DNA of 64,000 nt, taken from Candidatus Eiseniibacteriota bacterium (GTDB lineage Bacteria; Eisenbacteria; RBG-16-71-46; CAIMUX01). The position numbers and the translations under genes are program-made. Location of the stretch: positions 372,001 to 436,000 of the forward strand of contig JADJQY010000002.1 of the NCBI GenBank assembly GCA_016712505.1, given 5' to 3'. Positions 10,198 through 18,444 of the stretch are shown piece by piece (within the stretch, counting starts at the first letter, position 1; each line of letters begins with the position of its first letter). The notes beneath the pieces are model-generated. The model saw only the letters and a program-made list of their open reading frames with translations, was not told where the DNA came from and made no database searches.

Positions 10198-10830
10198 ATG
10201 GCGAATGATCTCTTCATAGCGATCGAAGGGGTGATCGGGGTCGGTAAGACCACCTTGGCCCAGGCGCTCTCCGAGCAGCTGGGAGCTGGCCTGATCCTCG
10301 AACAGGTGGAGGAGAATCCGTTCCTGGAGGACTTCTATCGGGACCGGCGTCGCTACGCGATGCAGACCCAGCTCTTTTTCCTCCTCTCGCGCTACCGACA
10401 GCAGCAGGCGCTGCTCCAGCGCGACCTGTTCTCGCAGCACGTGGTGAGCGACTACCTCTTTCAGAAGGACAAGATCTTCGCCTCGATCAACCTCGATGAC
10501 GCGGAGATGAACCTCTACGACCAGATCCTCCCGCTCCTCGAGCGGGAGATTCCCCGTCCGAACCGGGTGGTCTACCTCCGCGCCGATCTGCCGGTGTTGC
10601 TGCAGCGAATCGAACGGCGCGGCCGCACGTTCGAACGGGGCATCGATCCCGACTATCTGCGCCATCTCGACGAGGCCTACACCCACTACTTCTTCCACTA
10701 CCGTTCCAGCCCTCTGCTCGTGGTCAACACCAACGCGATCGACGTGGTCTCGCATCCCGAGGAGCGGGCCGAGCTGATTCAGCGTATCCTCGAACACGAC
10801 CGGGGTACCGCGTACTACAACCCTGCCTGA
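10198..10830 (+). CDS. Deoxynucleoside kinase family protein (dNK/dCK type)
   Basis: Deoxynucleoside kinases phosphorylate salvaged deoxynucleosides. The 210-residue protein begins with a P-loop (IAIEGVIGVGKTTLAQAL), then has the FYRDRRRYAMQTQLFFLLSRY helix, VVSDYLFQKDKIFA with the catalytic region (the usual ERS/DRS is SDY here), and a lid region RIERRGRTFERGID. These match the dCK/dGK family rather than thymidylate kinase. ATG 10198 is used; ATG 10186 would add four residues, and neither has a strong ribosome binding site. Placement between folK and panB is a gene order I associate with several FCB-type genomes. Substrate preference cannot be read from the sequence. Confidence 0.85.
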   Translation: MANDLFIAIEGVIGVGKTTLAQALSEQLGAGLILEQVEENPFLEDFYRDRRRYAMQTQLFFLLSRYRQQQALLQRDLFSQHVVSDYLFQKDKIFASINLDDAEMNLYDQILPLLEREIPRPNRVVYLRADLPVLLQRIERRGRTFERGIDPDYLRHLDEAYTHYFFHYRSSPLLVVNTNAIDVVSHPEERAELIQRILEHDRGTAYYNPA

Positions 10831-10841
10831 GGGGAGGACGA

Positions 10842-11653
10842 GTGGCGGATCGGATGACCGTGCGCGACTTTCGGCGCTTGAAGGGGCGGGAGAAGATCCC
10901 GGTCCTGACCTGCTATGACTTCGCCATGGCGAAGCTGCTCGATGCCGCGGGCGTGCCGGTGTTCCTGGTGGGGGATAGTCTGGGGAACGTGGTGCTCGGT
11001 TTCGAGTCGACCGTGCCGGTCAAGCTCCGCCACATGATCCACCACGCGGCCGCGGTCATGCGGGCCCAACCGCGGGCCCTGGTGGTGGTCGACCTGCCGT
11101 TCCTGAGCTACCAGGTCACGGCCCCCGGGCGCTCGCCGCGGCGGGGCGGGTAATCCAGGAAAGCGGGGCCGACGCGGTGAAGCTCGAGGGAGGGGAGCGG
11201 ACGGTGCGCGCCATCCGGAAGATCGTCGAGGCGGGAATTCCGGTCATGGGGCACCTCGGATTGACGCCGCAGTCGGTGCTCGCCTTCGGCGGCTATCCGG
11301 TCAAGGGGCGGGGAGCGGAGGCCGACACGCTGTTCGACGACGCGCGACGCCTCGAGGATGCGGGCTGCTTCGGGCTGGTGCTCGAGAAGGTTCCGGCGGC
11401 GTTGGCCGCGCGGGTCACGCAGGCGCTCTCCATTCCGACCATCGGGATTGGAGCAGGCCCCGACTGCGATGGACAGGTACTGGTCCTGAACGACATGCTC
11501 GGGATCGACCCAAGCTTCGCGCCGCGGTTCGTGCGCCGCTATGCCGAGGTCGGCGCCGCGGTGCGTGAGGCGGCGACCCGCTACTGTGCCGAAGTGCGAG
11601 ACGGAGGATTTCCCACCGCGGCCCACTCCTACGCCGAGGAACCCCCAGCGTGA
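10842..11653 (+). CDS. panB: Ketopantoate hydroxymethyltransferase, with one frame break
   Basis: PanB adds a hydroxymethyl group from methylene-tetrahydrofolate to alpha-ketoisovalerate, giving ketopantoate. The first part reads in one frame from a GTG start (GGAGG five bases upstream) and includes LTCYDFAMAKLLDAAG and VFLVGDSLGNVVLG. It then runs to a stop at 11151 after LPFLSYQVTAPG. The rest is in another frame: ALAAAGRVIQESGADAVKLE, GHLGLTPQSV and the catalytic Glu region GLVLEKVP. One G appears to be missing at the GGG run 11127-11129; with four Gs the protein is a continuous 270 residues of normal PanB length. All active-site blocks are present across the two pieces, so a sequencing or assembly indel is the simplest reading. 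It overlaps panC by four bases. Confidence 0.9.
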
Positions 11654-12537
11654 GAATCCTCCGGACCGCCTCGAACCTCAACCAGGCCGTTCGCCGCGCT
11701 CGGGCCGGCGGGGCGCGGATCGGTTTCGTGCCCACCATGGGGTACCTCCACGACGGTCACCTCGCGCTGGTCCGCGCGGCCCGCGAGGAGTGCGATCTGG
11801 TCGTGGCGAGCATCTTCGTGAACCCGCTGCAGTTCGCGGCCGGCGAGGATCTGGCCAAGTACCCGCGCGATCTCCCGCGTGACCACCGGTTGCTGCGCAA
11901 GGCGGACGTCGATCTCCTCTTCGAGCCCGAGAACTTCTACCCGGAGGGATTCGCAACCCGCGTGAGCGTGGAGCGGTTGGGCGAGCGGCTCTGTGGCCGG
12001 TATCGGCCCGGTCACTTCGTCGGAGTGTCCACCGTGGTGACCAAGCTGCTCGCGGCGGCGGAGCCGGATCGGCTCTACCTCGGCCGGAAGGACTATCAGC
12101 AGGCGATGATCCTCACCCGAATGGTCGCCGATCTCAACCTGCCGGTCCGAGTGGTGATCTGTCCCACGGTGCGCGAGGCGGACGGTCTGGCCATGAGTTC
12201 GCGCAATGTCTACCTCACGCCGGAGGAGCGGGCCTGGGCGCCCAACTTCTATCGCGCACTGCGCGCCACCGCGCTGCTCATCGAGTCGGGCGAGGTGCGC
12301 GGCGCGGGCGAGGCCACGGCCGAGGTGGAACGACGCCTGCTCGGCAGCCCGATGAGGCTGCAATATGCCGAGGCGCTCACCGCGGACGACCTCGCGCCGA
12401 TCGATCCCCTGACCGGCGATCTCGTCCTGGCCGCGGCGGTGTTCCTGGGCAAAGCGCGTCTGATCGACAACGTCGCGGTGCGGGCCCCACGCCCCCCGCG
12501 ACCGGGCAAGAAGAACGATCGAGGGAGACGAGTGTGA
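11650..12537 (+). CDS. panC: Pantothenate synthetase
   Basis: PanC condenses pantoate with beta-alanine using ATP. The 295-residue protein has the nucleotidyl-transferase motifs FVPTMGYLHDGHLALVRAA (HxGH-type, here HDGH), FVNPLQFAAGEDLAKYPR, GRYRPGHFVGVSTVVTKLL, the YLGRKDYQQAMIL segment that contributes the pantoate site, and the MSSRNVYLTPEER loop. The GTG start overlaps the panB stop, so the two are translationally coupled. The C-terminus carries a short Arg/Pro/Lys-rich tail and overlaps the start of the following gene. Confidence 0.96.
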   Translation: MRILRTASNLNQAVRRARAGGARIGFVPTMGYLHDGHLALVRAAREECDLVVASIFVNPLQFAAGEDLAKYPRDLPRDHRLLRKADVDLLFEPENFYPEGFATRVSVERLGERLCGRYRPGHFVGVSTVVTKLLAAAEPDRLYLGRKDYQQAMILTRMVADLNLPVRVVICPTVREADGLAMSSRNVYLTPEERAWAPNFYRALRATALLIESGEVRGAGEATAEVERRLLGSPMRLQYAEALTADDLAPIDPLTGDLVLAAAVFLGKARLIDNVAVRAPRPPRPGKKNDRGRRV

Positions 12538-13712
12538 TGAAACGGCGGTGGCTCGCCCTGGTACTCGCCGCGGGGAAGGGAACCCGCATGCAATCGGATC
12601 TGGCCAAGGTGTTGCACCGGATCGGAGGCCAGACCCTCCTCGGTCATGTCCTCGACACCGCGGCGCGACTGCAGATCGAGAAGACGGTCGTGGTGGTGGG
12701 ACACCAGGCGGAGGATGTGAAGACCGCGCACGCCGACTACCCCGTGGCCTACGCCCTGCAGCAGCCCCAGCTCGGGACCGGGCATGCCGTTATGATGGCC
12801 GCGGGCGAACTGCGCCGCGCCGCGTCCGAACTGGGCGACGGCCCGATCGGCCTCCTGGTCCTCTACGGCGACGTGCCGCTGCTCCGCGCCACCACCCTGC
12901 GCGAACTGATCGAGCGCCACGAGCTCGATGCGGCCGGGGTGACCGTGCTCACCGCGCGGGTACCCGAGCCGAAAGGGTATGGCCGTATCCTTCGAGATGC
13001 CGCCGGCGGTTTCCGGCGCATCGTCGAGGATCGCGACCTGGCTCCGGAGGAGCGGTCGATCGACGAGATCAATTCCGGCATCTACACCTACGAACTCGCG
13101 CCGTTGCTCGAGGCGCTGACCGAGCTCCGGGCCGACAACGCGCAGGCGGAGTACTACCTCACCGACACCCTGGAGATCCTGGCGCGCCGCGGACACAGAG
13201 TGGGGATCTACTGCCTGAACGACGCGGCCGAAATCGCGGGAATCAACACCGTGGCCCAGCTCGAAGAGGCGGAGGGGGTGCTCGCGGCGCGCCACCGGAG
13301 TGGCGACCCCGACGGCTGCGACGTCTGCCACCTGCTCCGCTCGCGGGACGACCTGGTGCTCGAGCGACACGGTCGCCTCGCGCTCACCCTGGCCCCGCAT
13401 CCGTGGAACAGCGGTGAGCTGTGGATCGTGCCCGACCGGCACTACAGCGCGTACGAGTCGTTGACGGCGGCGGAGGCGGAGCAGATGCTGGCGCTCGCTG
13501 CGCGGGCCGAACGGTGGCTCGAGACGGCGTTCGCGCCCCAGGGGTTCAATTCGGGGTATGTTTCCGGTCGTCCCGGGCATCATCTGACCTACCAGGTGAT
13601 CCCGCGGTGGGCCGGGGACGCGAATTTCATGCCGCTGGTGGCCGGGGTGAATCTCTTGCCGGAGAGTCTGCAGGGAACGCGGGCTCGCCTCTGGGAGCAC
13701 CGGCCGCGATAG
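12537..13712 (+). CDS. GlmU-type uridylyltransferase fused to a degenerate HIT domain
   Basis: The N-terminal part (1-245) is a UDP-GlcNAc pyrophosphorylase domain like that of GlmU: LAAGKGTRMQSDLAKVL (the usual LPK is LAK), LGTGHAVMMA, VLYGDVPLLRA, PKGYGRILRD, EINSGIYTYE, AEYYLTDTLE and GINTVAQLEEAE. It should therefore form UDP-sugar from a sugar 1-phosphate and UTP. GlmU normally continues into a left-handed beta-helix acetyltransferase; that is absent. Instead residues 255-391 match a HIT-family domain: CDVC at 261-264, PHPWNSGELWIVPDRHY, FAPQGFNSGYVSG, VIPRWAGDANFMPL and LLPESLQGTR. The triad HxHxH reads H349-L-T351-Y-Q353, so two of three catalytic histidines are lost and HIT chemistry is unlikely. 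The open frame is unbroken through the junction. ATG 12537 is favoured (GAGGGAGA upstream); GTG 12534 is possible. It overlaps the panC stop. Confidence 0.85.
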   Translation: MKRRWLALVLAAGKGTRMQSDLAKVLHRIGGQTLLGHVLDTAARLQIEKTVVVVGHQAEDVKTAHADYPVAYALQQPQLGTGHAVMMAAGELRRAASELGDGPIGLLVLYGDVPLLRATTLRELIERHELDAAGVTVLTARVPEPKGYGRILRDAAGGFRRIVEDRDLAPEERSIDEINSGIYTYELAPLLEALTELRADNAQAEYYLTDTLEILARRGHRVGIYCLNDAAEIAGINTVAQLEEAEGVLAARHRSGDPDGCDVCHLLRSRDDLVLERHGRLALTLAPHPWNSGELWIVPDRHYSAYESLTAAEAEQMLALAARAERWLETAFAPQGFNSGYVSGRPGHHLTYQVIPRWAGDANFMPLVAGVNLLPESLQGTRARLWEHRPR

Positions 13713-13814
13713 CCGGACGCCGAAGCGTCGCTGGTCCAAAGGCCGTGGCGACCGTCCGGTGGAATGGGTCGGCGCTGGGGATCGGGGGAAATCGCTCAGG
13801 GAGGAGTCGCGCAG

Positions 13815-14375
13815 ATGGCCCGAAAGAAGAAAAAGGGCGGGTTCTGGGAAGGGCTGTTCGTCGGGATGCTGCTCCTGGTCATCCTGGTGTTCGGCATCTC
13901 GATCGCCGACCGCTGGCGGCCGGGCGCCACGGATCGCAACCAGGCGCTGCGGATGTCCTACGATGGCGGTGTATCCGAGGCGAGCGGCCACGCGTCATCC
14001 GGAAGCGCCGGACGCCGGGCGGCGGATGATGCCAGCCCGGTGGTGGCCCCCCCGAGCGGACGGGCTACCCTGGTGGTGCAGAACGGCACCGAGGTTCCCG
14101 GCCTGGCGTTGGAGGCGACCCGCTGGCTCCGGAAGAGCGGCTTCGACGTGGTCGACTACGGGAATGCCGGGGCGCTCTACGCGAAGACGGTATTGATCGA
14201 CCTGACGGGCAAGGGAGACGCTCCGGAGCGGCTTCTGGAGCGCTTTCAGTCCGCGTACGGAGTAGGATCAGTGGAGCGAGAGGTCGCCGCGGTTTCGGGC
14301 GCGGATGTCCGGATCATCCTTGGCGCGGATTTCGCCGAGGCCTGGACCCACCCGCAGACGCAGAACGACAGGTAG
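13815..14375 (+). CDS. Single-pass membrane protein with LytR_C domain
   Basis: A 186-residue protein with a basic N-terminus (MARKKKKGG), one transmembrane helix (about residues 12-32), a Ser/Gly/Ala-rich linker and a C-terminal LytR_C-type domain. That domain shows ATLVVQNGTEVPGLALEAT, GFDVVDYGNAGALYAKTVLI and the closing VRIILGADF. LytR_C domains are often found at the end of cell-wall glycopolymer ligases; here the LCP catalytic domain is absent, so no enzymatic role can be assigned. ATG 13815 is chosen because GGGAGG lies upstream and the longer frame start has none. It lies between the GlmU-HIT gene and tatA. Confidence 0.75.
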   Translation: MARKKKKGGFWEGLFVGMLLLVILVFGISIADRWRPGATDRNQALRMSYDGGVSEASGHASSGSAGRRAADDASPVVAPPSGRATLVVQNGTEVPGLALEATRWLRKSGFDVVDYGNAGALYAKTVLIDLTGKGDAPERLLERFQSAYGVGSVEREVAAVSGADVRIILGADFAEAWTHPQTQNDR

Positions 14376-14410
14376 ACGCGCGCCCGCCACGCGCGGTTGG
14401 GAAGGAGAAC

Positions 14411-14590
14411 ATGGGCAATCTGGGTTTCCGTGAGATCCTGGTCATCCTGCTCATCATCGTGATCCTCTTCGGGGCGAAGAGGATTCCGGAGCTGATGCGC
14501 GGCATGGGGCAGGGGGTGAAGGAGTTCAAGTCGGGCATGCGCGACGGCGAGTCCGCCCCGACCGAGGAGAAGAAGGACGCGGCCAAGTAG
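14411..14590 (+). CDS. tatA: Twin-arginine translocase subunit TatA/E
   Basis: TatA forms the size-variable pore of the Tat export system. The 59-residue protein shows the standard layout: a short N-terminal transmembrane helix (EILVILLIIVILFGAKRIPEL, with the FG hinge before the amphipathic helix), the basic amphipathic helix MRGMGQGVKEFKSGMR, and an acidic/basic tail ending DAAK. An AAGGAGAAC ribosome binding site directly precedes the ATG. It is separated from tatC by 10 kb. Downstream comes a tandem repeat and a convergent peptidase gene. Confidence 0.93.
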   Translation: MGNLGFREILVILLIIVILFGAKRIPELMRGMGQGVKEFKSGMRDGESAPTEEKKDAAK

Positions 14591-14606
14591 TCGTGCATCC
14601 GCGCAC

Positions 14607-14700
14607 AGGCGCACCTGCGAGTAGGCGCACCTGCGAGTAGGCGCACTTGCGAGTAGGCGCACCTGCGAGTAGGCGCGTGCGAGCAGGCGCATCGGCGAGC
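14607..14700. repeat. 16-bp tandem repeat between convergent genes
   Basis: Four consecutive copies of AGGCGCACCTGCGAGT (one with a single C-to-T change) fill 14607-14670, followed by two degenerate copies up to 14700. The array lies in the 137-base space between the ends of tatA and the convergent M1 peptidase gene. It does not encode a protein in either gene. It lacks the long perfect hairpin and T-run of an intrinsic terminator. Confidence 0.85.
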
Positions 14701-14727
14701 CGCCCGGTCTGAGGCTCGCCCCAGGCG

Positions 14728-17115
14728 CTACCAGTCGACCTCCTTCACCTCGCCGAGGATAGACTCCAGATCCCCGAACACCAGCCCCTTCGGCTCCATC
14801 TCGATCGCCGGTAGATCGAACTCCACCTCGGCTCCGGTGATGTGGGCTCGGAGCCGCATGTACCGGTTCTCCGGTAGCACCACTTTGAGTAACGGATAGG
14901 CGCGGAACTCGGGCCGCACCCCGCTCTGGCGCACCCGTACGCGCATCGTCCAGGTTCCGTCGGCATTGCGGCTCGTTCGGTGGGCGACCTGATAGCTCGG
15001 CAGATCGGTCCCGTACACCCACTGATCGAAGAACCAGTCGAGCGGCGCGCCAAAGGCGGCGGTGCAGCTCCGCTCGAAGTCGGCCGTCGAGGCTGACCCT
15101 CCGGCATGTTCCTGATGGAAGGTGCGCAGCAGCTGCTGGAACGGCTCCTCGTTCATCCCCCGTAGATCGAGGAACATGCTCTGCAGCATGTGCAGCACCC
15201 AGGCCCCCTTCCGATAGAGGATCTGCTCCGCGTCCCCCGCGGTGCGCAACCCCTCCGTGCGGTAGCCCAGCCAGATCGGGGCCGGCGGCTGCCCATCGCC
15301 GGCGATGTACCGCCGCAGCCCGAGGAGTTCCTTGCGCCAGTCCCGCAACGAACGGAGGAAGGTCTCCTGATCCTCCAGCCCGTCCAGCACGTAGCGCAGA
15401 CTGGCATACTCGGCGAACCCTTCGGACAGCCAGCGGTCGTGGTCGCTCTTCGGCATCACGTCGACGCCCCACCATTGGTGTGCCGCCTCATGGGCCCGAA
15501 ACAGCTCGTTGGTGCGGTAGCGGTCGTTGGCCGCGAAGGTCCAGGGGTCGAGGGCGATCATTCCGGCGTAGGCCAGGCCGATCGCCCGTGGTGCCTGGGC
15601 CACCCCGATCGACCGGGCGGAAGGCGCACCCCAGTACGAGGTGAAGAGCGCCAGGCTGTTCGCCACGTCGGCCGCGACCTGCCGTTCCATCGACGCTCCG
15701 ACCTGCATGCCTGCCCCCAGGATTTCCTCCTCCGCCCCGGCGGTCGAGCTCGGGGTCCAGTGCACCGTCACCTCCGGGATGCGCGGATCGCGCACCAGGA
15801 CGGTGTCGTAGTAGCCGATCTCGAACCCGGCCAGCGGCACCGGTGCTTCGCTCCGCCAGCGCGCCTGCCGCATGCGGCCGACCTCGTGGCTCTCCAGCCG
15901 CGTTCCGGTGGCCACCAGCCGGCTCCCCTTGGGGTGGGTGAAGAGGAGATCGAAGCGCGCCCGCGACCAGCCTGACGGTTCGGGATACCAGGCGGCGAAC
16001 GCGGGGCGGTGGATCAGGTCGCCGGAGTGTTCCAGGAGATCGCCGTGGTAGACCACGCGGAGCCGCTCCGGCGCACCGGCTGAGAGCCCGCCGTGACGCG
16101 CGATCCAGACGCGCTCCGAGTCGCGAAGCTTGACCGCAGTCCCGGGCGTGCCGTCCTCCCAGCGCAGTGAGTCGACCTCGAGCCCTTCGCCCAGTTCGAG
16201 CGGGAACCAGGTCCAGCTCCCCGCGCGCGCCGTGACGGTGACCTCGCAGCTCGCCCGTACTTCCAGGGCGTCATCGATCCGGGTCTCGATCCGGTAGTCG
16301 TCGGCGGCGACCGCCGGGAGGTTGGCGTCGCTGGTCAGCCGGCCGTTCTCGTAGGCCGTCGGGAAGGCGTAGCGGGACAGCGTCTCCCGCTCCCGTGAGG
16401 TCAGGACGCCCCGGGTTACCGCGCGCGAGAGCATGATCGGCTCGAACGCCTCCGGCTCGATGGAGAAGAAGAGCGGCAGCTCCTTCGGGGCATCGAGCTG
16501 GATGAAGAAGGCCCCTCGCCGCTCCGGATTCAGCGTGGTCTGGAGCAGCGCCGGGTGCCACTCCTTGGTCTCGGAGTCACGGAGAAAGGAGCGAAACTCC
16601 TCCAGCTGGGCCTGGGCCTTTCGGTCGGCCGCTCCCGCGGTCAGGGTGAGTCCGCGCCACAGCGCCCCTTCCGGGTCGTCTCCGAGAAAGAGTGCGGCCG
16701 AGGTGAACCCACGCTCCAGCTTGGGGGCGCCGATTCCCCGTTCGAGTTGGTCCTGCTCGATCGCGATCGGCGGAAGGACCTCGGCCGTCCCGGTTCCATT
16801 GAAGATCGCGAACCAGCGACGCCCGGAACTCTCGCGGGTGAACTGGAGGGTACCTTGAACGAAGGTGAACCGCGCCGTCTCGCGGGTCAGGGTGAGCTGC
16901 TCGACCGTCGCGATCCCCGCCGGGTCGAGATCCGCCGGGAAGAGCGCGGACCCGGATGGATCGAACCGCTCCACTGCCGGTTTCTCTGCCCGCTCCACTG
17001 CCCGTTCCTCCGCGGCCCGGCTCGAGACCGGGGTCCCGAGTGCCGAGAGGGCGAGAGTGAGGTAACCGAGGAGCGCGCTGGATCGCGCGACACGCCGAAC
17101 CACGAAACGGGACAT
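14728..17115 (-). CDS. Secreted M1-family (gluzincin) metallopeptidase
   Basis: A 795-residue zinc peptidase with a signal peptide (SALLGYLTLALSALG, then SRA). The zinc-binding signature HEAAHQWWG at about residue 540, followed 18 residues later by the third ligand in WLSEGFAEYASL, defines the M1 family. The GxMEN substrate motif of classical aminopeptidases N is replaced by GLAYAGMIALD, so substrate choice may differ. The N-terminal half is beta-rich and contains a segment like the M1 saddle domain (LRVVYHGDLLEH, then WYPEPSGWSRARFDLLFTHP). ATG 17115 has GGGAGG upstream. It is the last gene of the minus-strand envelope unit; the product is probably periplasmic or exported. Confidence 0.87.
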   Translation of the reverse strand: MSRFVVRRVARSSALLGYLTLALSALGTPVSSRAAEERAVERAEKPAVERFDPSGSALFPADLDPAGIATVEQLTLTRETARFTFVQGTLQFTRESSGRRWFAIFNGTGTAEVLPPIAIEQDQLERGIGAPKLERGFTSAALFLGDDPEGALWRGLTLTAGAADRKAQAQLEEFRSFLRDSETKEWHPALLQTTLNPERRGAFFIQLDAPKELPLFFSIEPEAFEPIMLSRAVTRGVLTSRERETLSRYAFPTAYENGRLTSDANLPAVAADDYRIETRIDDALEVRASCEVTVTARAGSWTWFPLELGEGLEVDSLRWEDGTPGTAVKLRDSERVWIARHGGLSAGAPERLRVVYHGDLLEHSGDLIHRPAFAAWYPEPSGWSRARFDLLFTHPKGSRLVATGTRLESHEVGRMRQARWRSEAPVPLAGFEIGYYDTVLVRDPRIPEVTVHWTPSSTAGAEEEILGAGMQVGASMERQVAADVANSLALFTSYWGAPSARSIGVAQAPRAIGLAYAGMIALDPWTFAANDRYRTNELFRAHEAAHQWWGVDVMPKSDHDRWLSEGFAEYASLRYVLDGLEDQETFLRSLRDWRKELLGLRRYIAGDGQPPAPIWLGYRTEGLRTAGDAEQILYRKGAWVLHMLQSMFLDLRGMNEEPFQQLLRTFHQEHAGGSASTADFERSCTAAFGAPLDWFFDQWVYGTDLPSYQVAHRTSRNADGTWTMRVRVRQSGVRPEFRAYPLLKVVLPENRYMRLRAHITGAEVEFDLPAIEMEPKGLVFGDLESILGEVKEVDW

Positions 17116-17151
17116 CAGGACCTCCCTGCGGCGCTGCGGCTCCGGTCGGTT

Positions 17152-18444
17152 TCAATCGCGGCCGAGCAGTCTCCGGACGGTGAGAAGATACAACCCCAGA
17201 GTTGGGAGCGCCTTGCTTCCGTAGTGGAGGAGAAGCATCGGTGCGGGCCAGGTGGCTGGTTTGGCCAGGGCGATCGCCGGGTCGTAGAGCGCGAACGGCG
17301 TGGGGAGCGAGAGCAGCGCTCCGAGCACCAGCGGCGCCCGCGCGGGTCCGCGCAGAGCCAGCGCAAAGACCACCGGAAGCAGCATCACGTAGTGGTACTC
17401 CCAGATATCCTTGAAGACGAGGAAGAAGGCGAGCGTCCAGAGACAGATGCCGGCGTCGGTCGATTGCCCGCGACCCGCCCGCCAGGTGACCCAGGCCGAG
17501 GTGCCGAGCACCAGGGCAGACCAGCCGACGATCGGCAGGCTCATGAACCAGGTGTCGATCGGCCCCAGGACCAGGCGCTGGTTTGCCAGGTCGCCGAGCA
17601 ACGCGGCGGTCAGGCCGCGCACCAGCGAGAGCATGCCATAGCTACCGGCCAGCAGCTCGGGCGGCAGAGGGCGAAAATTCAGCAAGGCGAACTGACGGAG
17701 ATCCTCCGGCCGGAGCAGATAGTACGGTGCCGATGCCACGATGACGCCGACCGCGCACCAGAGCACCCGGCGCCACCGGCGCTGCACCAGGTGGGTCAGC
17801 CCGATCAAGGCGGGGAAGTTCTTCAGCCCGACCGCGGTCATCCAGCCCCAGAAGTCGCCCCGCCGCACGCACGTCGCGAGACCGGTCTCCGCCCGATCGA
17901 CTCCTCGCAGCGCGGGGAACGTGGCGATCCAGAGCAGGATCGCCATGGTGAAGGAGAACTGCCCCATCCACTGCTCGAGCGCGAAGGGGAACGAGGCCAG
18001 GGCGATCGCGGCCAGGAGCAAGCGCACCGTCTCGGAGTGATCGCGCAGCGAGCGCAGCGACCAGACGAAGCCGATCATCAGGATCTCGTTGATCACGATC
18101 CAGAGCCAGTAGGCGGGCCAGGGGGAGAGCAGTGCGGCGACGATGCCCGCCACGTACGCCGTGGGGGGCAGGTAGCGATAGAAGTAGTAGTACGGCACGC
18201 GCATCTCGAACACCGGATCGGTCGCTCGTCCCGCGTAGTCCCACGAGGTGTAGATGCTCCGTCCGTGCAGGATCTGGTCCCCCGCCCCGTAGATGCCGAA
18301 GAAGTCGGCCGCCTGTCCGGGCGAGTAGGTGATCTCGACGAAGAGCGGCGTCAATTCCTGCGTGCGCAGGTTCACCACGAAGAGCAGGTGGAGCAGCACG
18401 GCCAGGCCGAGGGCGATCCGGGCCCAGAGCGCCCCGCGACTCAC
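17152..18444 (-). CDS. GT87-like (DUF2029) membrane glycosyltransferase
   Basis: A 430-residue integral membrane protein with about ten hydrophobic segments. An Asp in the first periplasmic loop (QAADFFGIYGAGDQILHG) and the following YYYFYRYLPPTAYV segment match the DUF2029/GT87 polyprenol-phosphate-dependent mannosyltransferase group (GT-C fold, catalytic Asp after the first helix). The donor would be a lipid-linked sugar and the acceptor a periplasmic glycan or lipid; which one cannot be read. The GTG start overlaps the stop of the methyltransferase gene by four bases, implying coupled expression within the polysaccharide locus. Confidence 0.75.
   Translation of the reverse strand: MSRGALWARIALGLAVLLHLLFVVNLRTQELTPLFVEITYSPGQAADFFGIYGAGDQILHGRSIYTSWDYAGRATDPVFEMRVPYYYFYRYLPPTAYVAGIVAALLSPWPAYWLWIVINEILMIGFVWSLRSLRDHSETVRLLLAAIALASFPFALEQWMGQFSFTMAILLWIATFPALRGVDRAETGLATCVRRGDFWGWMTAVGLKNFPALIGLTHLVQRRWRRVLWCAVGVIVASAPYYLLRPEDLRQFALLNFRPLPPELLAGSYGMLSLVRGLTAALLGDLANQRLVLGPIDTWFMSLPIVGWSALVLGTSAWVTWRAGRGQSTDAGICLWTLAFFLVFKDIWEYHYVMLLPVVFALALRGPARAPLVLGALLSLPTPFALYDPAIALAKPATWPAPMLLLHYGSKALPTLGLYLLTVRRLLGRD

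Noticed and set aside
11177..11653. Independent short gene after a truncated panB
   Set aside because: It contains the second half of the PanB active site and joins the first half when one G is added.
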